Below are positions 1 to 15,400 of a DNA stretch of 64,000 bases, in pieces. Source of the stretch: Cloeon dipterum (lineage: Eukaryota > Arthropoda > Insecta > Ephemeroptera > Baetidae). The notes below the pieces were generated by a model. The model was not told the DNA's origin. It saw only the letters and a program-made list of their open reading frames with translations, and ran no database searches. How positions within the stretch are numbered: position 1 is the first letter of the stretch; each line of letters starts with the position of its first letter. The stretch lies in NCBI RefSeq assembly GCF_949628265.1, contig NC_088789.1, positions 17,228,886-17,292,885 on the forward strand, read 5' to 3'. A program made the translations under genes and the position numbers.

Positions 1-740
1 CTGTGATTCCACCAGGGTGGCCACGCTGTCTAAGGACGGTTCCTGGAGGGTGTTCGACACCAAAAGTAAACATCTTGTCCTAACATTTGAGTTTTATTAT
101 TTATATTTGCTTGACAGTTGACTACAAGAAGGGAGAGGATCCCCGTCTGATTCAGTCTGGGAAATTTGAACTCGCGTCCCAGGAAGGAAACCACATTGCT
201 ATTTCGCCTGAGGGCCAGCTGATTGTCTGCTCCACGGGGACTACAATTTCCTTTTACTCTGTAGAATCTGGGAAGTGCGAGGGGTCCATCCAAGATGTCC
301 ACTCTGGTATGATAAAAAAATAATAGATTTTTCCTTGCAATAGTTGTTCTCTTATCACAAAAAAATGAAATCGATATTGAGGAGAATAATCGGTTTTAAA
401 ATGTTCAACCTTTTTATTAATCTTGTAGAGGGAAAAAGCCCTGCTGGCTACTGATTTACAACGCTCAACTTTCTCTTTGCATTCTTTGATTAAAATTTAT
501 TTTTTCTAATCCATTTTACTTACAGGACCTATAACTTCATTGCTGTTTGATTCCTCTGGCGACCAATTACTGACCTCAGGAGACCGTCACATAAGGGTCT
601 TCCACAACATAGTCGGCTTCAAACTGAAACTTGCCTCCTTAAAAACCAGTCTCAAGAGCAATTTGTCTTCTGCAATGAAAGATCGAATCCAAGATCAAAT
701 ATCTCAGACTGAGAAATTTTTGGGGAAATTTAAGAATTGA
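1..740 (+). CDS. TBL2: Transducin beta-like protein 2 (TBL2), 3' part
   Basis: This is the C-terminal end of a WD40-repeat protein; the 5' part lies outside the window. Exons are 1-65, 118-306 and 526-740 (stop 738-740), with GT/AG junctions that keep frame. The first exon reads as a WD blade (ATLSKDGSWRVFD), followed by a YKKGEDPRLI segment, then the last blade (FDSSGDQLLTSGDRHIRVFHN) and a helical tail ending FLGKFKN. Blade wording, the YKK-x-DP segment and the lysine-rich helical tail match the C-terminus of animal TBL2, an ER-membrane protein linked to PERK and stress signalling. That role is family knowledge and nothing in the window shows it. The gene converges on Akt. Confidence 0.85.
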
Positions 741-776
741 AGCGGCGATATATTTTGTACTTTGTTATAAGCGGTC

Positions 777-782
777 ATTAAA
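777..782 (+). terminator. Candidate TBL2 poly(A) signal
   Basis: An ATTAAA variant hexamer lies 37 nt after the TBL2 stop codon. No canonical AATAAA occurs closer on this strand. Confidence 0.4.
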
Positions 783-874
783 AGTTGCATTAGTTTAAAA
801 AAGCACCTTTTTTCTGTACAGGGATTGCACAAAAGAAATAACAGATAAATTGTTTTTACAATTGATATCAAATT

Positions 875-880
875 TTTATT
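875..880 (-). terminator. Candidate Akt poly(A) signal
   Basis: An AATAAA on the minus strand lies about 565 nt beyond the Akt stop codon. If used, the Akt and TBL2 transcripts end tail-to-tail within roughly 100 bp. The interval 783-1444 otherwise shows only AT-rich, UTR-like sequence. Confidence 0.4.
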
Positions 881-1444
881 TAATCTGCTGTAACATGATT
901 ACAGGAAAGTTGAACATCAAACGCATTGCCAGAATACAAATCAAGACGTTTGAAAATTAATGAATTAGCTGGCTTTAATACTAGATAAATCATTGGGATT
1001 GTAACCAACATCAGGTCTAAAGAACCAATTCAGATTTCTGTACACTTAAAATGCAAAACATTCCTGCAGAAATTCGCTACACTACACTAAAGAGTGCTCA
1101 ACTCTCCATCTTCACAAGGGTATGCTGCCGTCAAATTAAACGTGGTTAATTCACTAGGAACACAGTTGTTAACATTTGGCAAGAAACTAGAAGGATATGT
1201 ATACATTTTAAAATCAAATTCAATTTCGAGGCCATTATTATCTTAAAGCACGTTACTTTCTCTCTTTTTTTAATACTAACAATTAAAACTATTGTATTGT
1301 AAATCATTAGGCTACAATTTTTCAACCGGTACGATAAATTACACAGATCAGATAATGCAATAATTATTGAAATCCTTCTTTCTTTTTTTGTGTGTCAGGA
1401 ATATGCGGGGCTGTGCTGATCACAATCTGCCGTGCCGGCTGGGC

Positions 1445-6062
<4,618 letters not shown>

Positions 6063-6148
6063 GGCAGATTCAGTTTTTTGTTTTCAGTCCTGGAATTTAA
6101 GTTGATTGAAAATTTAGTCCTATTTGAATAGAGGTTTAATTTTAATTA

Positions 6149-6700
6149 GCACTGGAATTTTATTTTTGAAAGTGCCAACCGATTCTTGAGGGTCGAATTA
6201 AAAGAGCACTAGGTCGAAAATTCGACTCAACGTGCTGAAAATCGGCAAACACTTAATAACCATTATTTTAGCGGATTTTGGTCTGAACCTAGCAAAAGTG
6301 CGACAAGAACGCCACCCATGAATCAGAGAAGCGCGCTGTTCTCTGATTGGACGTAACACTGGCCAGAGTTCCAGACAGCAGTGCCACAGTGACGGTCAGC
6401 GGAAGCGAGTCAAGCGACCAGGCAGGTCAGCCAGCAGCTAGACATTTCGATTGATTACGCTAATTGTCAATGAGGCGCTGCTGTCCTGACCTTACAATTA
6501 ATTAGGTCAGCGGTACGTCCAATCAGAGAACCGCTCCCTTCTCTAATAGGTCGACGCCGTATTTGTAATTTGTAGCACTTCTTTTTGCTCGATTCAAACC
6601 AAAAATCACTAAAATAACGGTTACCAGTTACCACTGATGTTCGGAACGTCATGTCGAAATGCCGACCAAGTGATTCGACTGCCGATCACAAATTTCCATT
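6149..6700. mobile_element. Family A MITE, copy 1, upstream of Akt
   Basis: The left end carries ACTGGAATTT, AGTGCCAACCGATTCTTGAG and GGTCGAATTA, the family A terminal repeat. The interior carries AAAAGTGCGACAAGAACGCC and AATCAGAGAA, later mirrored by CCAATCAGAGAACCGCTCCC and AATCACTAAAATAACGG. The right terminus is degraded. The copy begins about 90 nt upstream of the Akt start codon and so lies in or beside its promoter or 5' leader. Confidence 0.75.
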
Positions 6701-9371
6701 AAAAAGCACGGTATTTCTAAACAAGCCAATCGAGACGAAAAACAAAATCAATCTCTTATTTTCTCGAGCATCTGCTTGCTTTCCTAGCAGGCTAGCACAA
6801 TATTTAATTATTGGAAAAGACGGGTTGACAACCAGAGGGTTGCTTGACAAACGGCAGACGCAATGTGTGCTATTAACTAACAAAAAACCGCTGACCAATG
6901 GATCAGTTACAAGACATCGTGAAATAATATTATGAACATTACGACAACACACTGTTGGTTTATCGTGCAACATAATAAGAGCTCTTTCGCAAACATAAAT
7001 TATGCAGATAAAAATAGCAAGATAAATAATTTTGCTCCAGTCGCTGATGGTGTGACGACTGAATGACCTTCTCCGACATTATCTGTTCAATCCCGCGATC
7101 ACGGCCAGCAAACAAATCCAAAAAATAAAACGCAGTAGTTACAACAACCTGACGCAATCCAGAGCAATAAAAATTTTTGTCAATGGGATTTCATTGTGAC
7201 TAAATAAAAAAAATCAATCGAGTTCATAATATCGTTTAGTAAACTAATAGTAAACAGCATTTTCGTTTGATATATTATTTCATTGACGGGAAGACAGTAA
7301 AATTCTGTCGGCATCTTAAAAATCAAAACAAACAGTTTTACTACATACATACGCCGCTGACTTGCACGGACACTTTTTTGCCAAAGGTGAGTCCAGTTAA
7401 GGAGCGAACATCTATAAATAAATTCGTATACACTACACAGCTTTTGTCTGATTGAAATGCTTGGCCGACTTTTGTTTACGTCTGCCAGACTGTCTCAGTT
7501 AAAAATAAATCAAAAGGCAGCAAAGCCGGATGAGCCGCATCAATCGCAATGACCACATGCCAAAAAACTTGCACTCTTCCCGAAAAAACTAGAGATATCC
7601 AGGCCAAACAGATTTGAGTTTAATCATTATGTGTTGCAAAAAGCTATCGATTCGAGGCGAAGATTCAATAACATGGAGATTGAACACGCATCGTTCACCC
7701 AAGAGAAAATAAATAGCGTAAATATTTATATAGAATTCCAATGCCGGGCATCAACCCCGGAGAGAAATTCTGCACCTTTCGGGTGTTTAATTATTCTGCG
7801 CACGTAAATAGTGGATCCTGCAAGGCAAATCACAGCGTTTCCGGAAGATCACAACATCAGCTTTACCTAATTCAGCACGGTGGCTTCGAGCACATGCCTG
7901 GAGAGAATTTCGCGGCGCAGTTCGTCTTGTCCATTCATTCCAAGCCTGGACGCCTGATTTTCGGCCTCGGAACCGCACGATCGGCCGCCACGGACTGCTA
8001 TAACGAATTTGCAGGTGCACAAGTGCCAAATCTGCTCAAATCAGACAGAAAATGTTCCACAAACATCGACTCGACGTCAACTCTGCTTGTGTTTTTTGTT
8101 TTGTGATGATCGTCGTGAACGCGTTTTGCGATTGCTTTCTATCCACTATCCCTGCGAGACTGGTAAAATTACCGCTAATGTGGCATTGGCGCTGCTGATG
8201 CTCCTGCCCAGCACTGTCAAAGAAAGCTCGTTCTGGAGCTCGAAAACTCCAGAACATTTTTAATTTCATTCAAATTCAATATAGAACTTTGTACAAATAA
8301 AGCATCGATAGACGAAATCATAATTTTCAATTTTATGTGTGCTTTTGGCGGTAATTTTTTAAATTTAATGTTGACAATGTGAAGAATAATTAAAAACAAA
8401 ATATTTTGTAATGAAAGTAAATGTAAATGCACACACTAGATGGCTCTCAGTCCGATCTCACCATCTCAATCTCTTCAAGAAGAGGGTACGACGTAGCAGC
8501 CAAATAGCCTGGAATAGCCCGCGAGATTTGAAAATATGCATTAACTTACACTGAATACACTGCAGCCGCATGTTCTAAATTTTGGTTGGGAGACGCTGCG
8601 AGGGAGGGACGTGTCTTTTAAGCTGTATCATTTAAGATTCCTCTTTGAACGAAGCGGATGAACAGGAAGAAGCGTGCTTGTATTGGTATTGGTTCGTTAT
8701 TGCTTCTTCTAAAAACTACGGTCGAGGGGTCATCGTTTCGTAGCTGCAATCGAGCAATTCGATTAATTTATCAGTGTTTTGAGGTGCTACCTCAACGACC
8801 TGATTGTGAAAGCGTTCTGCCTGCCAAACCACCAGGTAAGGTTTTTTCGTGCTTAAATTTGTTTACGAATTACTTTTTGATTGAAATGACATAATTTGTC
8901 TAGAAGTGTTTGTATTCTACAATCCGCCATGTTTTGTAAATTTACACAAAATACATTCTTTGAAAATCTTTAATAATTTCAAGCAAATCTTCAATCCTTC
9001 TTAATATATTTATTTTTAAGCACTAATTTATTTGCCTCATTTTGCTCTTATATTAAATTTGCTATCTAGAAAGCCGATAAATTCGCTGTTATATTTTCAT
9101 CCATTATTGTTTGAAAAGAAGCATCATGGAAAATTAAAAACCAGCTTAAGACGACTTGCTTGCAATCTTACGAATTCAAAACCATCCTAAGGCTTTGCTT
9201 AACTCGTTTATTAATTATTTTGTAATGCCATGAACATTATTTTTAATATTAAGCCCGGGAAGTATCACAGGTGGTGCCTCTTAAGGGTGCTTGCCACTAA
9301 GACGAAAGGGACACTGCTCTGAATGATTCGCACCTAAATTACTTAGGTGCGAATAGGGGCTGTTAGGTCTA
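6701..9371. other. Intergenic, no supported gene
   Basis: AT-rich sequence with scattered short open frames (longest 121 codons at 7741-8106), none with recognisable domains or convincing codon usage. One weak candidate, a non-coding leader exon near 8640, is listed separately. Confidence 0.5.
8640..8835 (+). other. Possible non-coding first exon (Spt6 leader?)
   Basis: A segment richer in GC than its surroundings ends in CCACCAG followed by a good GTAAGG donor. The first coding exon of Spt6 at 12496 is preceded by a clear acceptor (CTCATTGCAG, 41 nt before the ATG), so at least one untranslated exon must lie upstream, and this is the best candidate I see. An in-frame ATG here gives only a short peptide. 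Weak call. Confidence 0.25.
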
Positions 9372-9664
9372 CACTCACAGAAAAATTTTTCTCTATGAGT
9401 ATCAAAATGCGGCTCTCAAATTGATAATGCAACTTTGAGTCTCACAGTGAGTATCAAAGGCGTCCGGACGCTTCTCGTATCATACTCACTGTGATGACCA
9501 AAATGCTCGCTCGCTTCATTATCAACTGAGAACGAGTGTTTGGTCATCACAGTGAGTACGAGAAGCGTCCGGACGCCTTTGATACTCACTGTGAGACTCA
9601 AAGTTGCATTATCAATTTGAGAGCCGCATTTTCATACTCATAGTGAAAAATTTTTCTGTGAGTG
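9372..9664. mobile_element. Near-perfect foldback (palindromic MITE), TA-flanked
   Basis: Two arms of about 130 bp (9372 to about 9510 and about 9533 to 9664) are almost exact reverse complements, from CACTCACAGAAAAATTTTTC at one end to its complement at the other. The unpaired centre is about 20 nt. The left arm differs mainly by an extra TCATA near 9478. Each arm contains its own palindrome (GCGTCCGGACGC). The ends are directly flanked by TA on both sides, as after Tc1/mariner-type insertion. There is no coding capacity. Confidence 0.85.
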
Positions 9665-10270
9665 TATAGGTCACGGCAGATTCACCTAATTTTGGAGATT
9701 TTCAAAATCCAGAAAAAAATTGTTGTTAAAATTTATCTCTAGGCCATGGCAGGCCAACCTATTTAGTAATCGCAGTAGTTATTATGATTGTTTATTTTAT
9801 GAGAAAGATTAAACGTATTATTATGACTCCCGATTTTTCTTAAACTCAAATTTCAAGTGTTGGTCAAGCAAGAAGCAATAAAATTATTATTGAGAAATTG
9901 GTCTAGAGCCATTTTCCGCTCCTAGAAAAATGCTCTAAAGGGATAATGGCTGTGAATCTGAGGGTGGTAGCAGTCAGGAAAGGCTTCGTTTCTTTGGGGC
10001 CTGTTGATCAGGATGTACCATACTGACCAGCAGTTGTGACGAAATATTTTTTCCCACATCTGGTCATTTAGTCGGGGTACATTCCCTCTCTCTGTTGCTA
10101 ACCCATCCAGACAGCTTTTCTTTGTTCTCTGTAGACTGGCATTCCTTTTCCAGAAACACGTGCACAGCCTCTCTCCTTGGGGATTTGGGGCAGCATCTTA
10201 GTATGCTGATACCTCATATTTTTTCCTCTCCCATTTCACAATCAGCGCATTTGACAAGAGGTGCATTCTT

Positions 10271-10290
10271 CTCTCTCTCTCTCTCTCTCT
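10271..10290. repeat. (CT)10 microsatellite
   Basis: Perfect CT dinucleotide run in a pyrimidine-rich tract (10240-10440) with several more CTCTC clusters. A second CT run occurs at 40433-40451 in a PIP5K intron. Confidence 0.95.
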
Positions 10291-11300
10291 GTTGTTGGCC
10301 CATATTTTTCGACGACATTTATTTTTGTTCCCTTGAACCTTCCAAACATGCATACCCTCCATCTATCTCTCCTTTGTGACTTCCTTCCCTCTTCCCAGCA
10401 GCGAGGGAAGTGTCTCTCGTTCTCTCTCCTCTCCTTGGAGAGCAGATTTTTGTTAGTTGAAAAGTCGAATAAGCTGACTGAGCAGAGAGAGCACAAACCA
10501 GAATTCGTATTCATGGTCTTGATTTAGGTTTTGGGGGAATTTACAAGGAGCCTCAAATAATTCGATTCCCTTTTTTGCGCAGCATACACCCTATTGAGTT
10601 CGAAGGTTTGTGAGTATTACTAGTTTGTCAAGTTAAACTTTCAGCTCGGCTTGAAAAAAAATCACACGTGGTGCTTCAAATAAGCATTTTTTTTCTACGG
10701 GTTTTTACTGTATGTTTGATATTTTTGTGGAAAAACTATTCAAATCTCAGGAAGCTGACTTTCCCAGCACCAAATCGTTTCTTTTTTGAGGTGTTTGTGA
10801 ATTATATTTCCTACTTGCAAAGTGAGAAAAAATTGTCGTTGTTTCTGTGCGTTTTCCACAAATTTCAATTCAAATTTTAATATAGCAGCGTTGCAGATAA
10901 ATGCAAATGAGACATGAGCCCAATTATGTTATAAACCTGAAGGGGGCATTAAATCAGCAAGAATTTGGGTTATAATCTCAGAACGTATCAAGAAATTGAT
11001 AACGGCCGCTGCAACAAAAAATATTAATCGGCATTCAAAATATTCCCGTCAGAATAAAATTTGTTAGGCTATTATTTTTTATTTTTACAGTATGGTTACA
11101 GCGAAAGGGGAACACGTGGTTTTAACGAGCACTCGTAATTTAAAATTTAATTTCTGGTTTAGGTAAGAGTCGACTATCTATAATTACTCAAATGCATTCA
11201 ATTGAAATGAAGCTGGCAATTCGCTAAACTCAACATATTTCATTGAGAATTAGGCCCGATTTGGCTTTCAAAATTTATCCATGTTATGGTTCAGCGTGGT

Positions 11301-11666
11301 TATATTTCCAGTGTTCGGAAAAAGCCGGCATTTTTAAAACAATTTCGACCAAGCCGGTTATAACCGGTTTTTAGCCGGCTGAATTGGCTAAAATTGGCTG
11401 AAATTAGGTTTCCTTGAGCTGAAGTATGTAAAGTAAGAAGAAAATGGTTTCACCTGAAAAATCATGATTTTGAATCTTTTTATTAAAAAATATTTCATGA
11501 AAATTTTTTCTATTCCCGTAATTATTAATTGAGCTCGTTTTATGCCTAAAAATTAAACCAATTTAAAAAATGCCAATTTTAGCCTGGCAAAAATAGCTCG
11601 GTTTCATCCGGTTTTAACCGCCCCGGCAAAAACCGGCTGGTCAAAATTGCGAACACTGTATATTTC
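11301..11666. mobile_element. hAT-type MITE with 8-bp target-site duplication
   Basis: The element proper is 11309-11658 (350 bp). It starts CAGTGTTCGG and ends GCGAACACTG, the CAGNG-type terminal inverted repeat of hAT transposons. It is flanked by identical 8-bp direct repeats TATATTTC (11301-11308 and 11659-11666), the hAT duplication length. Sub-terminal GCCGG/CCGGC blocks are also inverted. No transposase is encoded, so it was mobilised in trans. The exact duplication suggests a fairly recent insertion. Confidence 0.9.
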
Positions 11667-12495
11667 CCCATACACTATCATATTATCCAGACAAATAAAT
11701 ACAAAATCAACATAATTACTAAAAATATGGTTAGTAACTGGTTCAAAACCTCTTGAAAACTATTGCTTTAAAGATTTTTGGAATAGACTGAAGTATTCAT
11801 TCAAACATAGATCTGGCGGAAGCTTTTTCCATGAGCGGAAATCGTCGAGAGTCGAGAGCGTGTGTAAGCAGTTACTTTGGTGGGTTTTGGTTAAACTTAA
11901 CAATTCAACAGTTGCATAAGCCCGTGTTCCAAGCCGCCTATTTAATGAACAATAAATCCTGAACAATAAATAATTTTTAACGTGCAAGAATGCGTATTTA
12001 ACTAGAAAGAGTTTTAAATATTTTTAACTCTTACGGGGGCACGAAAAAGCAACTTGGGCAGGATCACGTGGGCGCTAAGGTGATGTGCGCTCCGGGCTCT
12101 GCCCGATAGGCCAGTCTAGCCCTGCTCTCAGGAATCAATGGGCGATTGGCACTGTCGAATATGAAATGTCAGATGTGTTTTTGCCATCATAAATCCAAGC
12201 CTCTTGTGTAGTTACTTTCAGTCCTTAATGAAGAACCAGTTTTATATGACATCTCTTTCGAAGCTGTGGGTGACCCCAAGTTAAATCTAAAAAGAGTCAT
12301 ATTTATCCTAAAGAAATATTTCGAATTAATGTCATTACAGTATCATGTGCGTTAAATAAACAGTCATCATCAAAATAAATAAATAAACATGGCTAGGATA
12401 GACAGGAGCTCGTATAAACAATAAAATAATATTTTGCAATTTTTGCTCATTGCAGGCAACTCTTCTTGTTTGTGTGTCAATTTCACGCAAGAAAG

Positions 12496-15400
12496 ATGGC
12501 AGATTTCATAGATTCGGAGGCTGAGGAGAGTGAGGAGGAGCAGGAATTGACTGAAAAGGATCGCAAGAAGCTCAAGAAGGTGAAGGCTATTGAGAGCGAC
12601 GACGAAGATGACGACGATGAAGGTGAGTTTTGACGAAATTCCGACGAAACTTTAATCTAATATCTTTGATCCTAATATCAGATGAGGAGCGTATGCGAGA
12701 AGAACTGAAAGACCTCATCGACGACAATCCAATCGAGGAAGATGATTCGGACGGCTCTGACGATGATGGTCCCAATCGCAAGCGCAAAAAATCTGACGAC
12801 GAGGATGAGTTGGAAGAAGGGCTTGATGAAGACGATTACGACCTTCTCGAGGACAATTTGGGCATCAAACTCGACAGAAAGGTATATCTTGTGCTGAAAA
12901 TGTCGACTTTTTACTAAATTGTTTATTTCACAGAAACACTTCAAGCGATTGCGTCGCATTGATGATGAAGAGTCTGATGATGAAGGTGAGGGAGGCGGCG
13001 ATGCTCGAGAGGCCATCGCCACTGAGCTCTTTGAAGGCGGCTCTGACCATGATGAGGAAGGAGACCACACTCAAAGGTCAGAAGATGTGAACATGGAGGA
13101 GGACGATGAAGACGAAGGAGAGTACTCTGATGATCCTGATGACTTCATCGTCGACGATGACGGCAATCCTATCGCCACGAAGAGAAAAAAGAGGAAACCA
13201 ATATTCACTGATGCGTGAGTATATTACCATTAGGTCAAATTTAAATGAATTTTAGAACATTTCAGTATATCATAATCGTGGTGATTTTGTATTATATTGA
13301 ACTGCTTGAATATTTTTATTGATTTTGCTGATAATACAAGTCTGTGAGTAAAGGGCTCCTTCAAAAAATAACTTGTCAAATTTTATTTATATATTTATTA
13401 TTTTATTTTATACTTATCTTATCTTCCAAAATAATTACTATTATTACAGGTAATTCTGATAAATATATTTTGATTGGCTTCACAGTGCTCTTCAAGAGGC
13501 TCAAGATATTTTTGGTGTGGACTTTGACTATGAGGAGATTGGAAAATACGACGAGTATGAAGATGAGAGCGACGAGGAGGAGGACGATGAGTACATCGAC
13601 GAGGAAGGAACGGAAGGAGAAAAGAGGCGAAAGGAAAAGCGAAGCCGCACCAAGAAGGCGTCACGCAAATCCATCTTTGAAATTTACGAGCCTGAGGAGC
13701 TTCGCAGGGGTCATTTCACTGACCTTGATAATCAAGTAAGAATAAGTTGATTCTCTTTTCAGCAGATTTTTCAATTTTGACCTTTTCTATTTAGATCAGG
13801 AACACTGATATTCCCGAGCGGATTCAGCTCCGTCAAGTTCCTCTCGTCAAAGTGGCCAAAGACAGCCCAGAGTTGGAGGAGGAGGCCAAGTGGATTTTCG
13901 CCAACGCGTTTAGCAAAGGCACCATCTCGCAGCAAGAAGGAGAAGGGCGCGGTGCCAGCAAGAAAGACCCCGTGACCACTATTCCGAAAATCAAGAAGTG
14001 TCTCGAGTTCATCCGGTGCGACCTCTTTGAGGTGCCATTCATTGCATTCTACCGCAAGGAGTACACTCAGCCAGAACTAAACATCAACGATTTGTGGAAA
14101 ATCTACAAGCATGACGAGAAGGTAACAACCCTCCTATTTGTTAAGAGGATAGAAACTAAAAATAACGTTGCACATTGCAGTGGTGCCAGCTTAAGAGTAG
14201 GAAAGAGGGCTTGGCCAGGCTCTTTGAGAAAATGCAAAACTACCAAGCAGACAAACTGATGGAGAACATCAACCAGCCTCTTCCTGAGGACGTTCGCGTT
14301 ATGCACAATGAAGACATTACTCGGTAAGCATCTGAATATCTGAAAGCCATACATGGCTGTGTTAAAATGATTTTTTGCATTTTTATAATTATTGAACATG
14401 TCTACCAAATTCTCTGTGAACAGCGACTATTGGAAAAGGGTGTAATGTCGTGGGAATTTTTAAATGGGGTTGTGATTCCCTGAGATATTTTAAAGAATTC
14501 TTGGCTTGTGTCTCTAGGCGCGAGAAAATAGTTAAGTTAGACTTTTTGCTGAGATTTTAACCCTAAATTTAGTACTTCTTGTTTATTCTTGCTAAAGTCA
14601 ATACAATAAAAAACAATAATTGAATAAATTCATAACGAGAATGGGCTAACAATACTAGCAGATAAAATGCGAAAACGATTGATTACTTGAGTAATTTTAT
14701 GCTAATATCAATTTTCTCGTTTTACAGAAATATTTGTTTTTTAAAATGCTTATAATCTTGAGATTCATGCTCATTTGATGGTCCAAAAATTAAAGCAAGT
14801 AACAGATAAATTAATTTTAATGCGTTACTCAAAACACACTGTTAAAAATACGTTGTATGAATGTGTTCCTTGCAATTTATTATTCCTGATATTCCATTTC
14901 AGAGTGAACAACGTTAGCAGCATGGAAGAACTGAGAGATGTGTACCAGCATTTCATTCTGTACTATGGCAATGAGATTCCAGCCATGCAGGAGGCAACCA
15001 AGAAAAAAGAAAAGGCCCGAGCCAAGGAAGAGCGCGAACGCAAACGACAGGAACGACTTGCCAGGCGTGCTGATCCCGAGAATGCAGATGTAAACCCTTT
15101 TTGTTAAAGGCTTATGTTATGTTTTAAATTGCTATATCTACAGGAGGAGGATATGGATGCAGATTTTGTGGATGTTGAAGAGGAACCTGAGGAGGACCAG
15201 GAGACAGAGAATGTGAAGCAGGCGTCTCGAAACAGCACCTACTCCCTCTGCTGCAGAGCAAATCTGCAAGGCCTGGCTGCCAGGTTTGGTCTCACGCCCA
15301 CCGAGTTTGCTGAAAATCTGAGGGACAACTACCAGCGCAACGAAATCGAGGGTGACGAGGACCAGGAACCTACTGTGGCTGCCGAGCAGTTCATTAATGG

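Noticed and set aside
7741-8106. 121-codon open frame upstream of Spt6
   Set aside because: No domain, no splice partners, unusual composition for a coding exon here, and the complementary strand is similarly open in part; most likely chance.
8658-8894. 78-codon frame with a hydrophobic stretch
   Set aside because: It runs through a good splice donor at 8836 and shows no conserved motif; better explained as a non-coding leader exon.
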